This document shows positions 38,793 through 47,689 of a stretch of DNA of 64,000 bases, piece by piece. The notes under the pieces are model-generated. The model was not told the origin of the DNA. It searched no databases and was given only the letters and a program-made list of their open reading frames with translations. The DNA lies in NCBI RefSeq assembly GCF_016925675.1, contig NZ_CP070506.1, forward strand, positions 370,501-434,500, read 5' to 3'. The translations under genes and the position numbers were made by a program. Every line of letters starts with the position of its first letter. The stretch's first letter is position 1. This DNA is from Pseudomonas hygromyciniae. GTDB taxonomy: Bacteria > Pseudomonadota > Gammaproteobacteria > Pseudomonadales > Pseudomonadaceae.

Positions 38793-39500
38793 TTAGAAGA
38801 GGCGGGCGAGCAGGGCGGTCACGGCGGTTTCCACACGCAGGATCCGCGCACCCAGTTGCACCGGCTGCAACCCGGCCTTGGCCAGCAAATCCACCTCATA
38901 GGGGATCCAGCCACCTTCGGGGCCGATGGCCAGGGTCACCGGCTCATCCAGGCCACGTGGGCAGGGTGGGTAAGCGCCGGGATGCCCGACCAGGCCGAGG
39001 GTGCCCTGGGCCAGGGCCGGCAGGCGGTCTTCGACGAAGGGCTTGAAGCGCTTTTCGATGATGATCTCGGGCAGCACGGTATCCCGGGCTTGTTCCAGGC
39101 CAAGGATCAGTTGTTCGCGCACCGCTTCGGGCTCCAGGAAGGGCGTCTGCCAGAAGCTTTTCTCGACCCGATAGCTGTTGACCAGCACCACCCGTGGCAC
39201 GCCCATGGACGCCACGGTCTGCAACACCCGACGCAGCATTTTCGGGCGCGGCAGGGCCAGCAGTAAGGTCAGCGGCAGTTTGGCCGGTGGCGGCTGGTTG
39301 AGGCTGATTTGCAGCTCGGCTTCGCCCGCTTCCAGGCGCAGCAACTGCGCATTGCCCATCAAGCCGGCAATGCGCCCGACGCGCAGGCTGTCGCCGACCG
39401 CCGCGCGATGCACTTCCTGCATGTGCACCAAGCGTCGGTCACGCAGGACCACCCGGTCGGCCGCGATAAAGTCAGCGTCTTCCAGCAGCAGCAGGTTCAC
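38793..39500 (-). CDS. rsmE: 16S rRNA (uracil-1498-N3)-methyltransferase
   Basis: A 235-residue SPOUT-class methyltransferase that modifies U1498 of 16S rRNA. An N-terminal PUA-like part ([20 protein letters not shown], shortened) precedes the trefoil-knot SAM site built from LAIGPEGGW and [12 protein letters not shown]. Its start overlaps the tatC stop by 4 bases, making it the last gene of the ubiE-to-rsmE series. Confidence 0.95.
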   Translation of the reverse strand: MNLLLLEDADFIAADRVVLRDRRLVHMQEVHRAAVGDSLRVGRIAGLMGNAQLLRLEAGEAELQISLNQPPPAKLPLTLLLALPRPKMLRRVLQTVASMGVPRVVLVNSYRVEKSFWQTPFLEPEAVREQLILGLEQARDTVLPEIIIEKRFKPFVEDRLPALAQGTLGLVGHPGAYPPCPRGLDEPVTLAIGPEGGWIPYEVDLLAKAGLQPVQLGARILRVETAVTALLARLF

Positions 39501-40288
39501 GGTTGTGTCGCTGGCGGCTGGTCGTCATCGGCGGGTTGGTCATCCGGATGTTCGCCACGCTTGCTCACCAGGCTGCCAAACAGGATGCCGACTTCAAACA
39601 GCATCCACATCGGCACGGCCAGCAAGGTTTGCGAGAAGATATCCGGCGGGGTCAGGATCATGCCGACCACAAAGCAGCCGATGATCACGTACGGGCGGAT
39701 CTTGCGCAGGTACTTGACGTCGACCACGCCGATCCATACCAGCAGTACCACCGCCACCGGGATCTCGAAGGCCACGCCAAAGGCGAAGAACAACGTCATC
39801 ACGAAGTCGAGGTAGCTGGTGATGTCGGTCATCATTTCCACGCCGGCCGGGGTGGCGGCGGCGAAGAACTTGAAGATCAGCGGGAACACCAGAAAGTAGG
39901 CGAACGCCATGCCGGTGTAGAACAGCATGATGCTCGACACCAGCAACGGCACGGCGATGCGTTTTTCATGCTTGTACAGGCCCGGTGCGATAAAGCCCCA
40001 GATCTGGTGCAGGATCACCGGGATCGCCAAAAACAGCGAAACCATCATCGTCAGCTTGAGCGGCGTGAGGAACGGCGAGGACACGTCGGTGGCGATCATC
40101 GTCGCGCCCACCGGCAGGTACTCGCGCAGCGGCGTGGAGACAAAGGTGTAGATCTGCTGCGTAAAGGCAAACAGCCCGGCAAAGATCACGAAGATCGCCG
40201 CGACACACCGCAGCAGGCGGGTACGCAACTCGGTGAGGTGCGAGACCAGCGGCATATGCTGGTCGTTTTCCGGTTTATCAGCGCTCAT
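39497..40288 (-). CDS. tatC: Sec-independent protein translocase TatC
   Basis: A 263-residue integral membrane protein with six helices, the receptor for twin-arginine signal peptides. The cytoplasmic N-terminus [16 protein letters not shown] holds the conserved contact residues. The tail after helix six is hydrophilic and acidic/Pro-rich ([14 protein letters not shown]). It overlaps tatB by 4 bases (ATGA) and rsmE by 4. Confidence 0.97.
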   Translation of the reverse strand: MSADKPENDQHMPLVSHLTELRTRLLRCVAAIFVIFAGLFAFTQQIYTFVSTPLREYLPVGATMIATDVSSPFLTPLKLTMMVSLFLAIPVILHQIWGFIAPGLYKHEKRIAVPLLVSSIMLFYTGMAFAYFLVFPLIFKFFAAATPAGVEMMTDITSYLDFVMTLFFAFGVAFEIPVAVVLLVWIGVVDVKYLRKIRPYVIIGCFVVGMILTPPDIFSQTLLAVPMWMLFEVGILFGSLVSKRGEHPDDQPADDDQPPATQP

Positions 40289-40692
40289 GGGGCTCGCGGC
40301 GGCAATGTAGGGTCGTGGGGAGCGGGCGACGCGGCGGGCGTCGGCGCAGGCTCTGTTGGGGGCACGGGCGTTGCGGCCGGGGTGGTTTCGGGCACTGGCG
40401 CAATGCTTTGCTCGGCCACCGGTTCAACCGGTGTCGGCGCCTGTTGCTGGGGCGCGAGAATTTTCCGCGCTTCCTGCTCCAGGGACAGAATGTGTTCGTT
40501 GTGCAGTTGCCGACGAATCTCGTCGGCGCCGATTTCCCGTTCAACTTCCTGTTTGATGGCGTTGAAACTGCGTTTCAGGCGCCCGACCCACAGGCCAGCC
40601 GTGCGTGCGGCGCCGGGCAGGCGTTCAGGCCCCAGCACCAACAGGGCAACAAGGCCGACGAGCAGCAGTTCAGAGAAGCTGATACCAAACAT
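40285..40692 (-). CDS. tatB: Sec-independent protein translocase TatB
   Basis: A 135-residue single-span protein that works with TatC in substrate binding. [20 protein letters not shown] followed by GPERLP is the family signature, with an amphipathic helix and long charged helix after it. The C-terminal third is Ala/Pro/Thr-rich and variable. It follows tatA by 10 bases and overlaps tatC. Confidence 0.96.
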   Translation of the reverse strand: MFGISFSELLLVGLVALLVLGPERLPGAARTAGLWVGRLKRSFNAIKQEVEREIGADEIRRQLHNEHILSLEQEARKILAPQQQAPTPVEPVAEQSIAPVPETTPAATPVPPTEPAPTPAASPAPHDPTLPPRAP

Positions 40693-40702
40693 TAGTCAGT
40701 GC

Positions 40703-40981
40703 TCACGAGTCTTTGCGGGACGGCTCTTCGACTTTCTCGGCCTGCACGTCGAAGGTGCGACGTTCAGTGATCGGCTGCGCGGCCTGCGGGTGTACAGGTT
40801 GCGCCGGTGGAACCGGATTTGCGCCGGCATCGGCCGGTTTTTCGTCGTCGTTCATGGCCTTGCGAAAGCCCTTGATGGATTCGCCGACATCGGTGCCCAG
40901 GTTCTTCAGTTTCTTGGTGCCGAACACCAGGACGACGACCACGAGAATGACGATCCAGTGTTTCCAGTCAAAAATGCCCAT
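40703..40981 (-). CDS. tatA: Sec-independent protein translocase TatA
   Basis: A 92-residue pore-forming subunit. One N-terminal membrane helix ([12 protein letters not shown]) leads through the FG hinge in [15 protein letters not shown] to an amphipathic helix ([13 protein letters not shown]). The rest is an acidic, Pro-rich tail. The gene lies 28 bases downstream of hisE and heads tatABC. Confidence 0.96.
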   Translation of the reverse strand: MGIFDWKHWIVILVVVVLVFGTKKLKNLGTDVGESIKGFRKAMNDDEKPADAGANPVPPAQPVHPQAAQPITERRTFDVQAEKVEEPSRKDS

Positions 40982-41009
40982 GCTGCAATTCCTTAAGTTA
41001 GAAAGTTAT

Positions 41010-41342
41010 TCAGGCGGACGGGCGCGAGGCCTTTTCGGCGTGCCCGGACAAGCCGAAGCGACGGTCCAGTTCATCGAGCACGGCCTGTGGGTGCTGCCCC
41101 AGTTGGGCGAGCATCACCAAGCTATGGAACCACAAGTCAGCGGTCTCATAGATGACATCGCTGTAATCGCCGCTGATCTCGGCATCCTTGGCGGCGATGA
41201 TCGTCTCGACGGATTCTTCGCCGAGTTTTTCCAGAATCTTGTTCAGGCCCTTGTGGTACAGGCTGGCGACATAAGAGCTGTCGGCGTCCGCACCTTTGCG
41301 GTCCTCCAGCACCTGGGCCACACGGTTCAGGGTATCGCTCAT
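41010..41342 (-). CDS. hisE: Phosphoribosyl-ATP diphosphatase
   Basis: A 110-residue all-helical pyrophosphatase of histidine biosynthesis. The MazG-like motif [16 protein letters not shown] carries the metal-binding Glu residues, followed by [16 protein letters not shown] 41342 is preceded by AGGACA; the longer open frame upstream is not coding. HisE and HisI are separate genes here, unlike the fused HisIE of enterobacteria. It lies 2 bases after hisI. Confidence 0.95.
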   Translation of the reverse strand: MSDTLNRVAQVLEDRKGADADSSYVASLYHKGLNKILEKLGEESVETIIAAKDAEISGDYSDVIYETADLWFHSLVMLAQLGQHPQAVLDELDRRFGLSGHAEKASRPSA

Positions 41343-41344
41343 GT

Positions 41345-41737
41345 TCAATGTCCTGCCGAGTAAATGGCGTGCGGGTCTTTGAGCACCGGCTCGACGGTTT
41401 TCCACGCGCCGTTCTCGAACACCCGGTAGAAGCAGCTGTGGCGGCCGGTATGACAGGCGATGTCGCCGATCTGCTCGACCATCAGCACGATCACGTCGGC
41501 GTCGCAGTCCAGGCGCATTTCGTGGAGTTTTTGCACATGCCCGGACTCTTCGCCCTTGCGCCACAGTTTGCCACGGGAACGTGACCAGTAGATGGCACGC
41601 TGCTCGGCGGCAGTCAGGCTCAGGGCCTCGCGGTTCATCCAGGCCATCATCAGGATGCGCCCGGTCTTGTGGTCCTGGGCAATGGCCGGCACCAGGCCGT
41701 CACTGTCCCACTTGATCTCGTCCAGCCAGTCTTTCAT
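41345..41737 (-). CDS. hisI: Phosphoribosyl-AMP cyclohydrolase
   Basis: A 130-residue zinc enzyme that opens the adenine ring of phosphoribosyl-AMP, the third step of histidine synthesis. Conserved motifs are [31 protein letters not shown] (metal Asp/Cys) and [12 protein letters not shown] (zinc Cys/His). ATG 41737 has GGAGT about 5-9 bases before it. The upstream neighbour ubiB ends 64 bases away. Confidence 0.96.
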   Translation of the reverse strand: MKDWLDEIKWDSDGLVPAIAQDHKTGRILMMAWMNREALSLTAAEQRAIYWSRSRGKLWRKGEESGHVQKLHEMRLDCDADVIVLMVEQIGDIACHTGRHSCFYRVFENGAWKTVEPVLKDPHAIYSAGH

Positions 41738-41801
41738 CTTCGACTCCGACAGCCGTGCGCGACCCGCCCCGGCAATGTGCAACAGTGTATAACCGGTCGG
41801 C

Positions 41802-43406
41802 CTATCGACGCACGACCAGATAGAGGCCCACGGCGACCATGATCCCCGCCGGCCAATGGCCCAGCCCATTCAACGGCCCACCGGCTGCGAGCACCGCGCC
41901 ACCGGCCAGGTGCGCCGCGCCCAGCAGGCGCAGGAACCAATCGTCCTTGCGCGGGTGCCACGGCGGCGCCGGGTCCTTGGCGTGGGGCTGGGACATGCGC
42001 TCGAGCAGGTCGCGGGTCATGTTGGCCAGGTGCGGCAGTTGCTCGACCTGGCTTTGCAGGTTGCCCAGCAGGGTTTTCGGGCTGACGCGCTCGCGCATCC
42101 AGCGTTCAAGGAACGGTTGCGCGGTGTTCCACAGGTCCAGGTCCGGGTACAGCTGGCGGCCCAGGCCTTCGATATTGAGCAGGGTCTTTTGCAGCAGTAC
42201 CAGTTGCGGCTGCACTTCCATATTGAAGCGCCGGGCCGTCTGGAACAGGCGCATCAGTACCTGGCCGAAGGAAATATCTTTTAACGGTTTTTCGAAGATC
42301 GGCTCGCACACGGTGCGGATCGCCGCTTCGAATTCATTGAGCTTGGTTTCGGCCGGCACCCAGCCCGAATCGATGTGCAATTGCGCCACGCGGCGGTAGT
42401 CACGCTTGAAGAAGGCAAACAGGTTGCGCGCCAGGTAGTCCTGGTCCTCGGGGGTGAGGCTACCGACGATGCCACAGTCGATTGCGATGTACTGCGGGCT
42501 CCACGGGTTCACCGTACTGACGAAGATATTGCCGGGGTGCATGTCGGCGTGGAAGAAACTGTCGCGAAACACCTGGGTGAAGAAAATCTCCACACCGCGC
42601 TCGGCGAGCATCTTCATATCGGTGCGCTGGTCGGCCAGGGTCGCCAGGTCAGTGACCTGCACCCCGTAGATACGCTCCATCACCAGCACTTTCGGCCGGC
42701 ACCAGTCCCAATACACCTGCGGCACATACAGCAGCGGCGAACCTTCGAAGTTACGCTTGAGTTGACTGGCGTTGGCCGCCTCACGTAGCAGGTCGAGTTC
42801 GTCGTAGATGGTTTTTTCGTAGTCGGCGACCACGTCCACCGGGTGCAGCAGGCGCGCATCGGCAGAGAACCGCTCGGCGGCGCGGGCAAGAATGAACAGC
42901 CATGCCAGGTCCTGACCGATGATCGGCTTGAGGCCGGGGCGGATCACCTTGACCACCACTTCTTCGCCGGTTTTCAACTGCGCGGCATGCACCTGGGCGA
43001 CTGAAGCCGAGGCCAGGGGTTCGACGTCGAACCGGCTGAACACGTCGCTAATTTTTCTGCCCAGCTGTTCTTCGATCAGCTTCATCGATTGCTGTGAGTC
43101 GAACGGCGGCACGCGGTCCTGCAGCAACATCAGCTCGTCGGCGATATCTTCGGGCAGCAAGTCGCGGCGGGTGGACAGGATCTGCCCGAACTTGATGAAG
43201 ATCGGCCCCAAGTCCTGCAAGGCCAGGCGCAGGCGTGCACCCCGGCTCAGGTCCAGGGTCTTGCGCGGGAACCAGCGCCACGGCAGCACGTAGCGCACCG
43301 CCAGCAAAAACCACGGCAGCGGCAGGGCGAACAGCAGGTCATCTAGGCGGTAGCGAATGACGACGCGTTGGATTCGGAACAGACGGCGGACGGCGAGCAG
43401 CTTCAT
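41802..43406 (-). CDS. ubiB: Ubiquinone biosynthesis kinase-like protein UbiB
   Basis: A 534-residue atypical kinase/ATPase of the ABC1/ADCK family needed for ubiquinone synthesis. The hallmark KxGQ motif is in [16 protein letters not shown], the Ala-rich loop in [11 protein letters not shown], the nucleotide-site Lys in VVVKVIRPG, and the metal-binding Asp in [16 protein letters not shown] [12 protein letters not shown]. Two C-terminal membrane helices ([26 protein letters not shown]) anchor it. It overlaps ubiJ by 4 bases (ATGA). Confidence 0.96.
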   Translation of the reverse strand: MKLLAVRRLFRIQRVVIRYRLDDLLFALPLPWFLLAVRYVLPWRWFPRKTLDLSRGARLRLALQDLGPIFIKFGQILSTRRDLLPEDIADELMLLQDRVPPFDSQQSMKLIEEQLGRKISDVFSRFDVEPLASASVAQVHAAQLKTGEEVVVKVIRPGLKPIIGQDLAWLFILARAAERFSADARLLHPVDVVADYEKTIYDELDLLREAANASQLKRNFEGSPLLYVPQVYWDWCRPKVLVMERIYGVQVTDLATLADQRTDMKMLAERGVEIFFTQVFRDSFFHADMHPGNIFVSTVNPWSPQYIAIDCGIVGSLTPEDQDYLARNLFAFFKRDYRRVAQLHIDSGWVPAETKLNEFEAAIRTVCEPIFEKPLKDISFGQVLMRLFQTARRFNMEVQPQLVLLQKTLLNIEGLGRQLYPDLDLWNTAQPFLERWMRERVSPKTLLGNLQSQVEQLPHLANMTRDLLERMSQPHAKDPAPPWHPRKDDWFLRLLGAAHLAGGAVLAAGGPLNGLGHWPAGIMVAVGLYLVVRR

Positions 43407-44026
43407 GCGTTATCGCTTGGATCAAGGGAGCGGCTCAGGCGCTCGAAGCGCGCCTCAAGCCGTTCCAGGTCGAGTTTGGCCTGGTCGAGTTCACGAAAGC
43501 GCGCTTCGGCCTCCCGTTGTCCGACGAGGGTGCGCGATTCTTCGCTCAGGTATTCGGCGAGGTTCTGATTGAGGCTGGCGAAACCCTGCTGGTACCAGCG
43601 TGAACGGCTGCGCAGGTGCCCGCTGATCAGTTGGGTGGCCACGGGGCCGAGCCAGCGCGACAGCTCGTACTCCCAGTCCAGCTCCAGGTCTTGCAGCACG
43701 GCGGCCAGGTCCATCAGCACCGCGCTGTCGCCTTCAAGCTCCACGTCCGGGCCGTGGAGGATCGTGGTCTTGTCCCGGCTCATGGCCAGGCGCAGCAGGC
43801 TTGAGCCGGAAGCACGCAGGGTGCAGTCGGCATCGGCGGCCCAGTGCGCCGCCAGCAACAGGCCTTCATCGCTGGGCAGGATAAACAGTTGCAAGGCGGG
43901 GCTGGTGCAATCGACGGCAATGATCTTGCCATTGAGGTGCGCCAGCCGCGCCAGGGCGGTGCTGTCCAGGCGCAAGACACGGTTGAGGCCGTGTTCAACG
44001 CTGGCGAGAAGGCCCGTGAACAACAT
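43403..44026 (-). CDS. ubiJ: Ubiquinone biosynthesis accessory factor UbiJ
   Basis: A 207-residue SCP2-domain lipid-binding protein. With UbiK it scaffolds the soluble ubiquinone-synthesis complex and probably holds the polyprenyl intermediate. The SCP2 domain is in the first 110 residues, with [15 protein letters not shown] charged coiled coil closes the protein ([20 protein letters not shown]). It sits between ubiE and ubiB in the usual order, overlapping each by 1 and 4 bases. Confidence 0.92.
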   Translation of the reverse strand: MLFTGLLASVEHGLNRVLRLDSTALARLAHLNGKIIAVDCTSPALQLFILPSDEGLLLAAHWAADADCTLRASGSSLLRLAMSRDKTTILHGPDVELEGDSAVLMDLAAVLQDLELDWEYELSRWLGPVATQLISGHLRSRSRWYQQGFASLNQNLAEYLSEESRTLVGQREAEARFRELDQAKLDLERLEARFERLSRSLDPSDNA

Positions 44027-44796
44027 CAGGGTTTGATGCCGCGGTGCAGGGCAACGATGCCGGAGGTCATGTTGTGGTAGGTCACACGGTCGAAACCGGC
44101 CTCGACCATCATCGACTTCAGGGTTTCCTGGTTCGGGTGCATGCGGATCGATTCGGCCAGGTAGCGATAGCTTTCGGCGTCATTGGTGATCAGCTTGCCC
44201 ATCAACGGCATGAAGGCGAACGAGTAGGTGTCGTAGACCTTGGACATCAGCGCGTTGGTCGGCTTGGAGAATTCCAGCACCAGCAGGCGGCCGCCCGGCT
44301 TGAGCACCCGCAGCATCGAGCGCAGGGCGTCTTCTTTATGGGTCACGTTGCGCAGGCCGAAGGCGATGGTCACGCAGTCGAAATGGTTGTCGGGGAACGG
44401 CAGCTTTTCAGCGTCGGCCTGGACGAATTCGATATTGCCCGCCACGCCCTTGTCCAGCAGGCGATCGCGGCCCACCTTGAGCATCGAGCCGTTGATGTCG
44501 GCCAATACCACCTGGCCGGTAGGCCCGACGAGTTTGGAGAACTTGGCTGCCAGGTCGCCCGTGCCACCGGCGATGTCCAGCACCCGGTTGCCGGCGCGCA
44601 CGCCCGACAACTCAATAGTGAACCGCTTCCACAGGCGGTGCATGCCGCCCGACAGCACGTCGTTCATCAGGTCGTACTTGGCGGCCACGGAGTGGAACAC
44701 TTCAGCGACTTTTTCCGCTTTCTGGCTTTCCGGGACGTTCTTGAAGCCGAAGTGAGTGGTGGGTTCGGCATCGCTGCCTTTGCGCTGATCAGTCAT
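44026..44796 (-). CDS. ubiE: Ubiquinone/menaquinone C-methyltransferase
   Basis: A 256-residue SAM-dependent methyltransferase acting on the benzoquinol ring in ubiquinone synthesis. Motif I is [12 protein letters not shown] (Asp74), and [17 protein letters not shown] and [18 protein letters not shown] are UbiE signatures. ATG 44796 is chosen because homologues start MTDQRKGS; the frame extends upstream without conserved sequence. It is the first gene of the operon running through to rsmE and is divergent from the PHA-associated gene at 44954. Confidence 0.97.
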   Translation of the reverse strand: MTDQRKGSDAEPTTHFGFKNVPESQKAEKVAEVFHSVAAKYDLMNDVLSGGMHRLWKRFTIELSGVRAGNRVLDIAGGTGDLAAKFSKLVGPTGQVVLADINGSMLKVGRDRLLDKGVAGNIEFVQADAEKLPFPDNHFDCVTIAFGLRNVTHKEDALRSMLRVLKPGGRLLVLEFSKPTNALMSKVYDTYSFAFMPLMGKLITNDAESYRYLAESIRMHPNQETLKSMMVEAGFDRVTYHNMTSGIVALHRGIKP

Positions 44797-44953
44797 ATCG
44801 CTGTCACCAAAAGAGAATGCGGGACATGATAATCCCCAGGGCCTGCTTTGTCTTGGCAAGGCTGAAGGTAAGATAGGTCGCCACCGAGACCTTTTGCCGC
44901 ATGGCCGGGTAAACAAGGGGCTCAATAAGTCTTTGCAGCGAGGAGTCATTCAC

Positions 44954-45229
44954 ATGGCCCGGATACAGGTTGAACGTGCCCATACTCTTGGGAAAGAAGT
45001 CGCCAGGGCGAAGGCCGAGAAGTTGGCGCACAAACTCAAGGAACAGTACGGCCTTGAGCCGTCGTGGTCCGGCGATACGCTGAACCTCAAGCGTTCGGGA
45101 GTTAAAGGCACGCTGAAAGTAGCGGAGGACTCTTTAAGGATCGAGGTGGAGCTGGGTCTATTGATGTCGGCCATGAGTGGCACCATCAAGTCGGAAATCG
45201 AAAAGGCCCTGGATAAGGCACTGGCCTGA
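44954..45229 (+). CDS. Polyhydroxyalkanoic acid system family protein
   Basis: A 91-residue protein of the small family annotated as the polyhydroxyalkanoic acid system (PHA_gran_rgn). It starts ARIQVERAHTLGKEVARAKA and has a predicted helix followed by a beta-rich middle (TLNLKRSGVKGTLKV) and a C-terminal helix. ATG 44954 has AGGAG 8 bases upstream. Function is unproven; its position just before the phasin genes supports a granule-associated role. Confidence 0.82.
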   Translation: MARIQVERAHTLGKEVARAKAEKLAHKLKEQYGLEPSWSGDTLNLKRSGVKGTLKVAEDSLRIEVELGLLMSAMSGTIKSEIEKALDKALA

Positions 45230-45274
45230 CCTGCACTTGCAGCGCAAACACTCAACTGTGGCAAGCAGGCTGTT

Positions 45275-45409
45275 GTGGCGAGGGGGCTCGTCCCCCGCTG
45301 GGCTGCGCAGCAGCCCCAATAAGGCACACCTCATTTTTATCAGATACACCGAGGTGCCAGGCTTTGGGGCTGCTGCGCAGCCCAGCGGGGGACAAGCCCC
45401 CTCGCCACG
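45275..45409. repeat. Long REP inverted repeat
   Basis: GTGGCGAGGGGGCTCGTCCC and its complement ending at 45409 enclose GGGCTGCGCAGCAGCCCC and its match. This fills most of the 318-base gap before phaI. The rest, 45410-45547, should hold the phaI promoter; no strong motif is seen. Confidence 0.87.
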
Positions 45410-45547
45410 ACTAGGCACGAAGTGGAACTTGAGCGCCTTGGAAAGGGCTGCTTGTTAGGGTGCCGATTCTAATTTTTCTCCCTACTTTGTCCTCAGCCCT
45501 CAACTCCTGTGGGCAGTTCCTCCACCCTTTTATGCGTGAGGTGCACC

Positions 45548-45970
45548 ATGGCCAAAGTTATTTTGAAGAAAAAAATCGACACCCAAAACAACGCCCTGAG
45601 CGAGGTTAAAACCTATGCTCGCAAGATATGGTTGGCGGGTTTGGGGGCTTACGCGAAGGTCGGTAGCGAAGGCGGCGAGTACTTCAAGGAACTCGTGAAG
45701 TCCGGTCAACATGTTGAAAGCAAAGGCAAAAAAGTTGTGAATGAACAACTTGATGCGGCCAACAGTCAGATTGATTACGTCAAGAGCAATGTCTCCGGCG
45801 TCAAAGGTCGTGTGGAAGTGCAACTGGATAAAGTCGAGAAGGCTTTTGATGCGCGTGTCGCAAGTGCCTTGAATCGTATCGGCATTGCGTCTAAACATGA
45901 CGTGGAGACACTCTCTGCTAAGCTCGATGAGCTAACGGCATTGCTCGAACGTGTCGCGCGTAAACACTAA
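45548..45970 (+). CDS. phaI: Phasin PhaI
   Basis: A 140-residue amphipathic helical protein that coats medium-chain-length PHA granules. The shared phasin region begins SEVKTYARKIWLAGLGAYAK and continues with heptad-like helices to the end (LDELTALLERVARKH). It is homologous to the first half of PhaF. ATG 45548 lies 4 bases after GAGG; the upstream open frame has no phasin features. It is 11 bases before phaF and cotranscribed with it. Confidence 0.93.
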   Translation: MAKVILKKKIDTQNNALSEVKTYARKIWLAGLGAYAKVGSEGGEYFKELVKSGQHVESKGKKVVNEQLDAANSQIDYVKSNVSGVKGRVEVQLDKVEKAFDARVASALNRIGIASKHDVETLSAKLDELTALLERVARKH

Positions 45971-45981
45971 GGAGACATCGG

Positions 45982-46926
45982 ATGGCTGTTAAAAAGACTA
46001 CTCAGAAAGAAGGCAGCTCTTGGGTCGGGAAAGTTGAAGAATACTCCCGCAAGATCTGGCTGGCTGGCTTAGGCGTGTACTCGAAGATCGACAGTGACGG
46101 CAGCAAACTCTTCGAGACTTTGGTTAAAGACGGCGAGAAGGCCGAGAAGTTGACCAAGAGCACCGTCGGTAAACAAGTCGATGCGGCCAAGGCGAGCGCC
46201 AGCTCTGCCAAGTCCCGTATCAGTGATGCCAAAAAACAGGTCCTGGGTACCTGGGGCGAACTGGAAGGCGCACTCGACAAGCGTCTTAACAGTGCCATTT
46301 CGCGCCTGGGCGTGCCTAGCCGCAATGAAGTGAAGGCGCTGCACAGCAAGGTCGATACCCTGACCAAGCAAATCGAGAAACTGACCGGCGCCAAAGTGGC
46401 TCCAGTCAAAGCTGCGGCAAAACCTGCTGCCAAGCCGGCTGCGAAGACTGTTGCGGCCAAACCTGCGAGCAAAACCGTGGCCAAACCTTTGGTCAAGGCC
46501 GCTGCTAAACCTGCAGCGAAAGCAGCCGCCAAGCCTGCAGCGAAAACCGCAGCCGCCAAACCTACTGCCAAACCTGTTGCGAAGAAGCCAGTAGCGGCCA
46601 AAGCTGCTGCAAAACCAGCGGCCAAGCCGGCAGCGAAACCTGCCGCCAAGCCAGCGGCCAAAACCGCTGCGGCCAAGCCGGCTGCCAAGCCAGTTGCCGC
46701 AAAACCCGCTGCCAAACCGGCCGCCGCCAAGCCAGCAGCCAAACCTGCTGCAAAGCCAGTGGCGAAAAAACCGGCCGTAGCCAAGAAACCTGCAGCGCCC
46801 AAGCCTGCTGTTGCGGCCAAGCCTGCGACCCCGGTACCCGCGACCAACTCGGCTACCGCGCCGACGCCCGCCGCAGCTACCTCGACTGTAACGCCGGTAA
46901 CCCCGACGTCATCCAGTCAGTCCTGA
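45982..46926 (+). CDS. phaF: Phasin PhaF with histone H1-like tail
   Basis: A 314-residue bifunctional granule protein. Residues 1-135 form a phasin domain (VEEYSRKIWLAGLGVYSKID) with a leucine-zipper-like segment (VDTLTKQIEKL). From about residue 140 to 290 the protein is a lysine-rich series of AAKPAAKP repeats like histone H1, which binds DNA nonspecifically and tethers granules to the nucleoid. The tail ends in a Thr/Pro/Ser stretch. The repeat length varies between strains. GGAGA lies just upstream of the ATG; a terminator follows. Confidence 0.95.
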   Translation: MAVKKTTQKEGSSWVGKVEEYSRKIWLAGLGVYSKIDSDGSKLFETLVKDGEKAEKLTKSTVGKQVDAAKASASSAKSRISDAKKQVLGTWGELEGALDKRLNSAISRLGVPSRNEVKALHSKVDTLTKQIEKLTGAKVAPVKAAAKPAAKPAAKTVAAKPASKTVAKPLVKAAAKPAAKAAAKPAAKTAAAKPTAKPVAKKPVAAKAAAKPAAKPAAKPAAKPAAKTAAAKPAAKPVAAKPAAKPAAAKPAAKPAAKPVAKKPAVAKKPAAPKPAVAAKPATPVPATNSATAPTPAAATSTVTPVTPTSSSQS

Positions 46927-46942
46927 TTCACACGGGACCTGT

Positions 46943-46977
46943 AAAAACGCCCGGCCTGCAAAGGTCGGGCGTTTTTG
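46943..46977. terminator. Bidirectional intrinsic terminator between phaF and phaD
   Basis: AAAAACGCCCGGCC pairs with GGTCGGGCGTTTTT around a TGCAAA loop, giving a T-run on both strands. It ends the phaIF transcript and can end the convergent phaC1ZC2D transcript. Confidence 0.9.
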
Positions 46978-47036
46978 CTTGGCGCGTGCAACAACACATC
47001 CCTGATGTGGGAGCGAGCAAGCCCACCCCCATATTT

Positions 47037-47657
47037 CTAATCGGTGTCATCCAGGTATCTGAGTGCAAAGCGCTCCGTCGCCAACCTCGCGGGCATCAAC
47101 AGGTGCGGCGCCACCAGCATCATCACTTGATAGACCACCACCCGCACCTCAGCCTCGCGATCAAGAATCCGCTGGTAATCCAGGGAAAACAGCAGGGTCA
47201 TGGTGATCTGCTCCACCAGTTGCCCCAGCGCCTGGGTTTCGCTGACCAACTGCCCCTCGGCTTTGAGCCGTGCCAACAGTGAAGCCAGGGTGCGCTTGAG
47301 TGCGGTCAGCAGGTTGCGAATGCCCTTGGCCAGCTTCGGCAAGCGCCCGGCCAGGTTCGACAGGTCCTGGAACAGGAACCGATAGTGCGCCATGCGCTCG
47401 ACGATCAAGTGCAGGAACAGCCAGTAATCCTCCGGCGCCAACTGCACCTGCGCCGGTGGGTCGAGCAGCGGCGCCAGTTCGCCTTGGAAGCGCTCGAATA
47501 GCCCGATGACCAGGGGTTCCTTGCCATGGAAGTGGTAATAGAGGTTGCCGGGGCTGATCCCCATTTCATTGGCCACTTCCATGGTTGAAACATTCGGTTC
47601 GCCCTTTTGGTTGAACAACTGCAGGGCACATTCAAGGATTCGGTCGCGGGTTTTCAT
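47037..47657 (-). CDS. phaD: TetR-family PHA regulator PhaD
   Basis: A 206-residue TetR-like activator of PHA genes, thought to sense an acyl-CoA intermediate. The helix-turn-helix is in VSTMEVANEMGISPGNLYYHF (shortened: EVANEMGISPGNLYYHF). The C-terminal ligand domain is helical. It lies 32 bases after phaC2 as the last gene of phaC1ZC2D and faces phaF. Confidence 0.94.
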   Translation of the reverse strand: MKTRDRILECALQLFNQKGEPNVSTMEVANEMGISPGNLYYHFHGKEPLVIGLFERFQGELAPLLDPPAQVQLAPEDYWLFLHLIVERMAHYRFLFQDLSNLAGRLPKLAKGIRNLLTALKRTLASLLARLKAEGQLVSETQALGQLVEQITMTLLFSLDYQRILDREAEVRVVVYQVMMLVAPHLLMPARLATERFALRYLDDTD

Positions 47658-47689
47658 CCAGTCTTCTTAGTGTTCAAGGGGCCAGGGTG

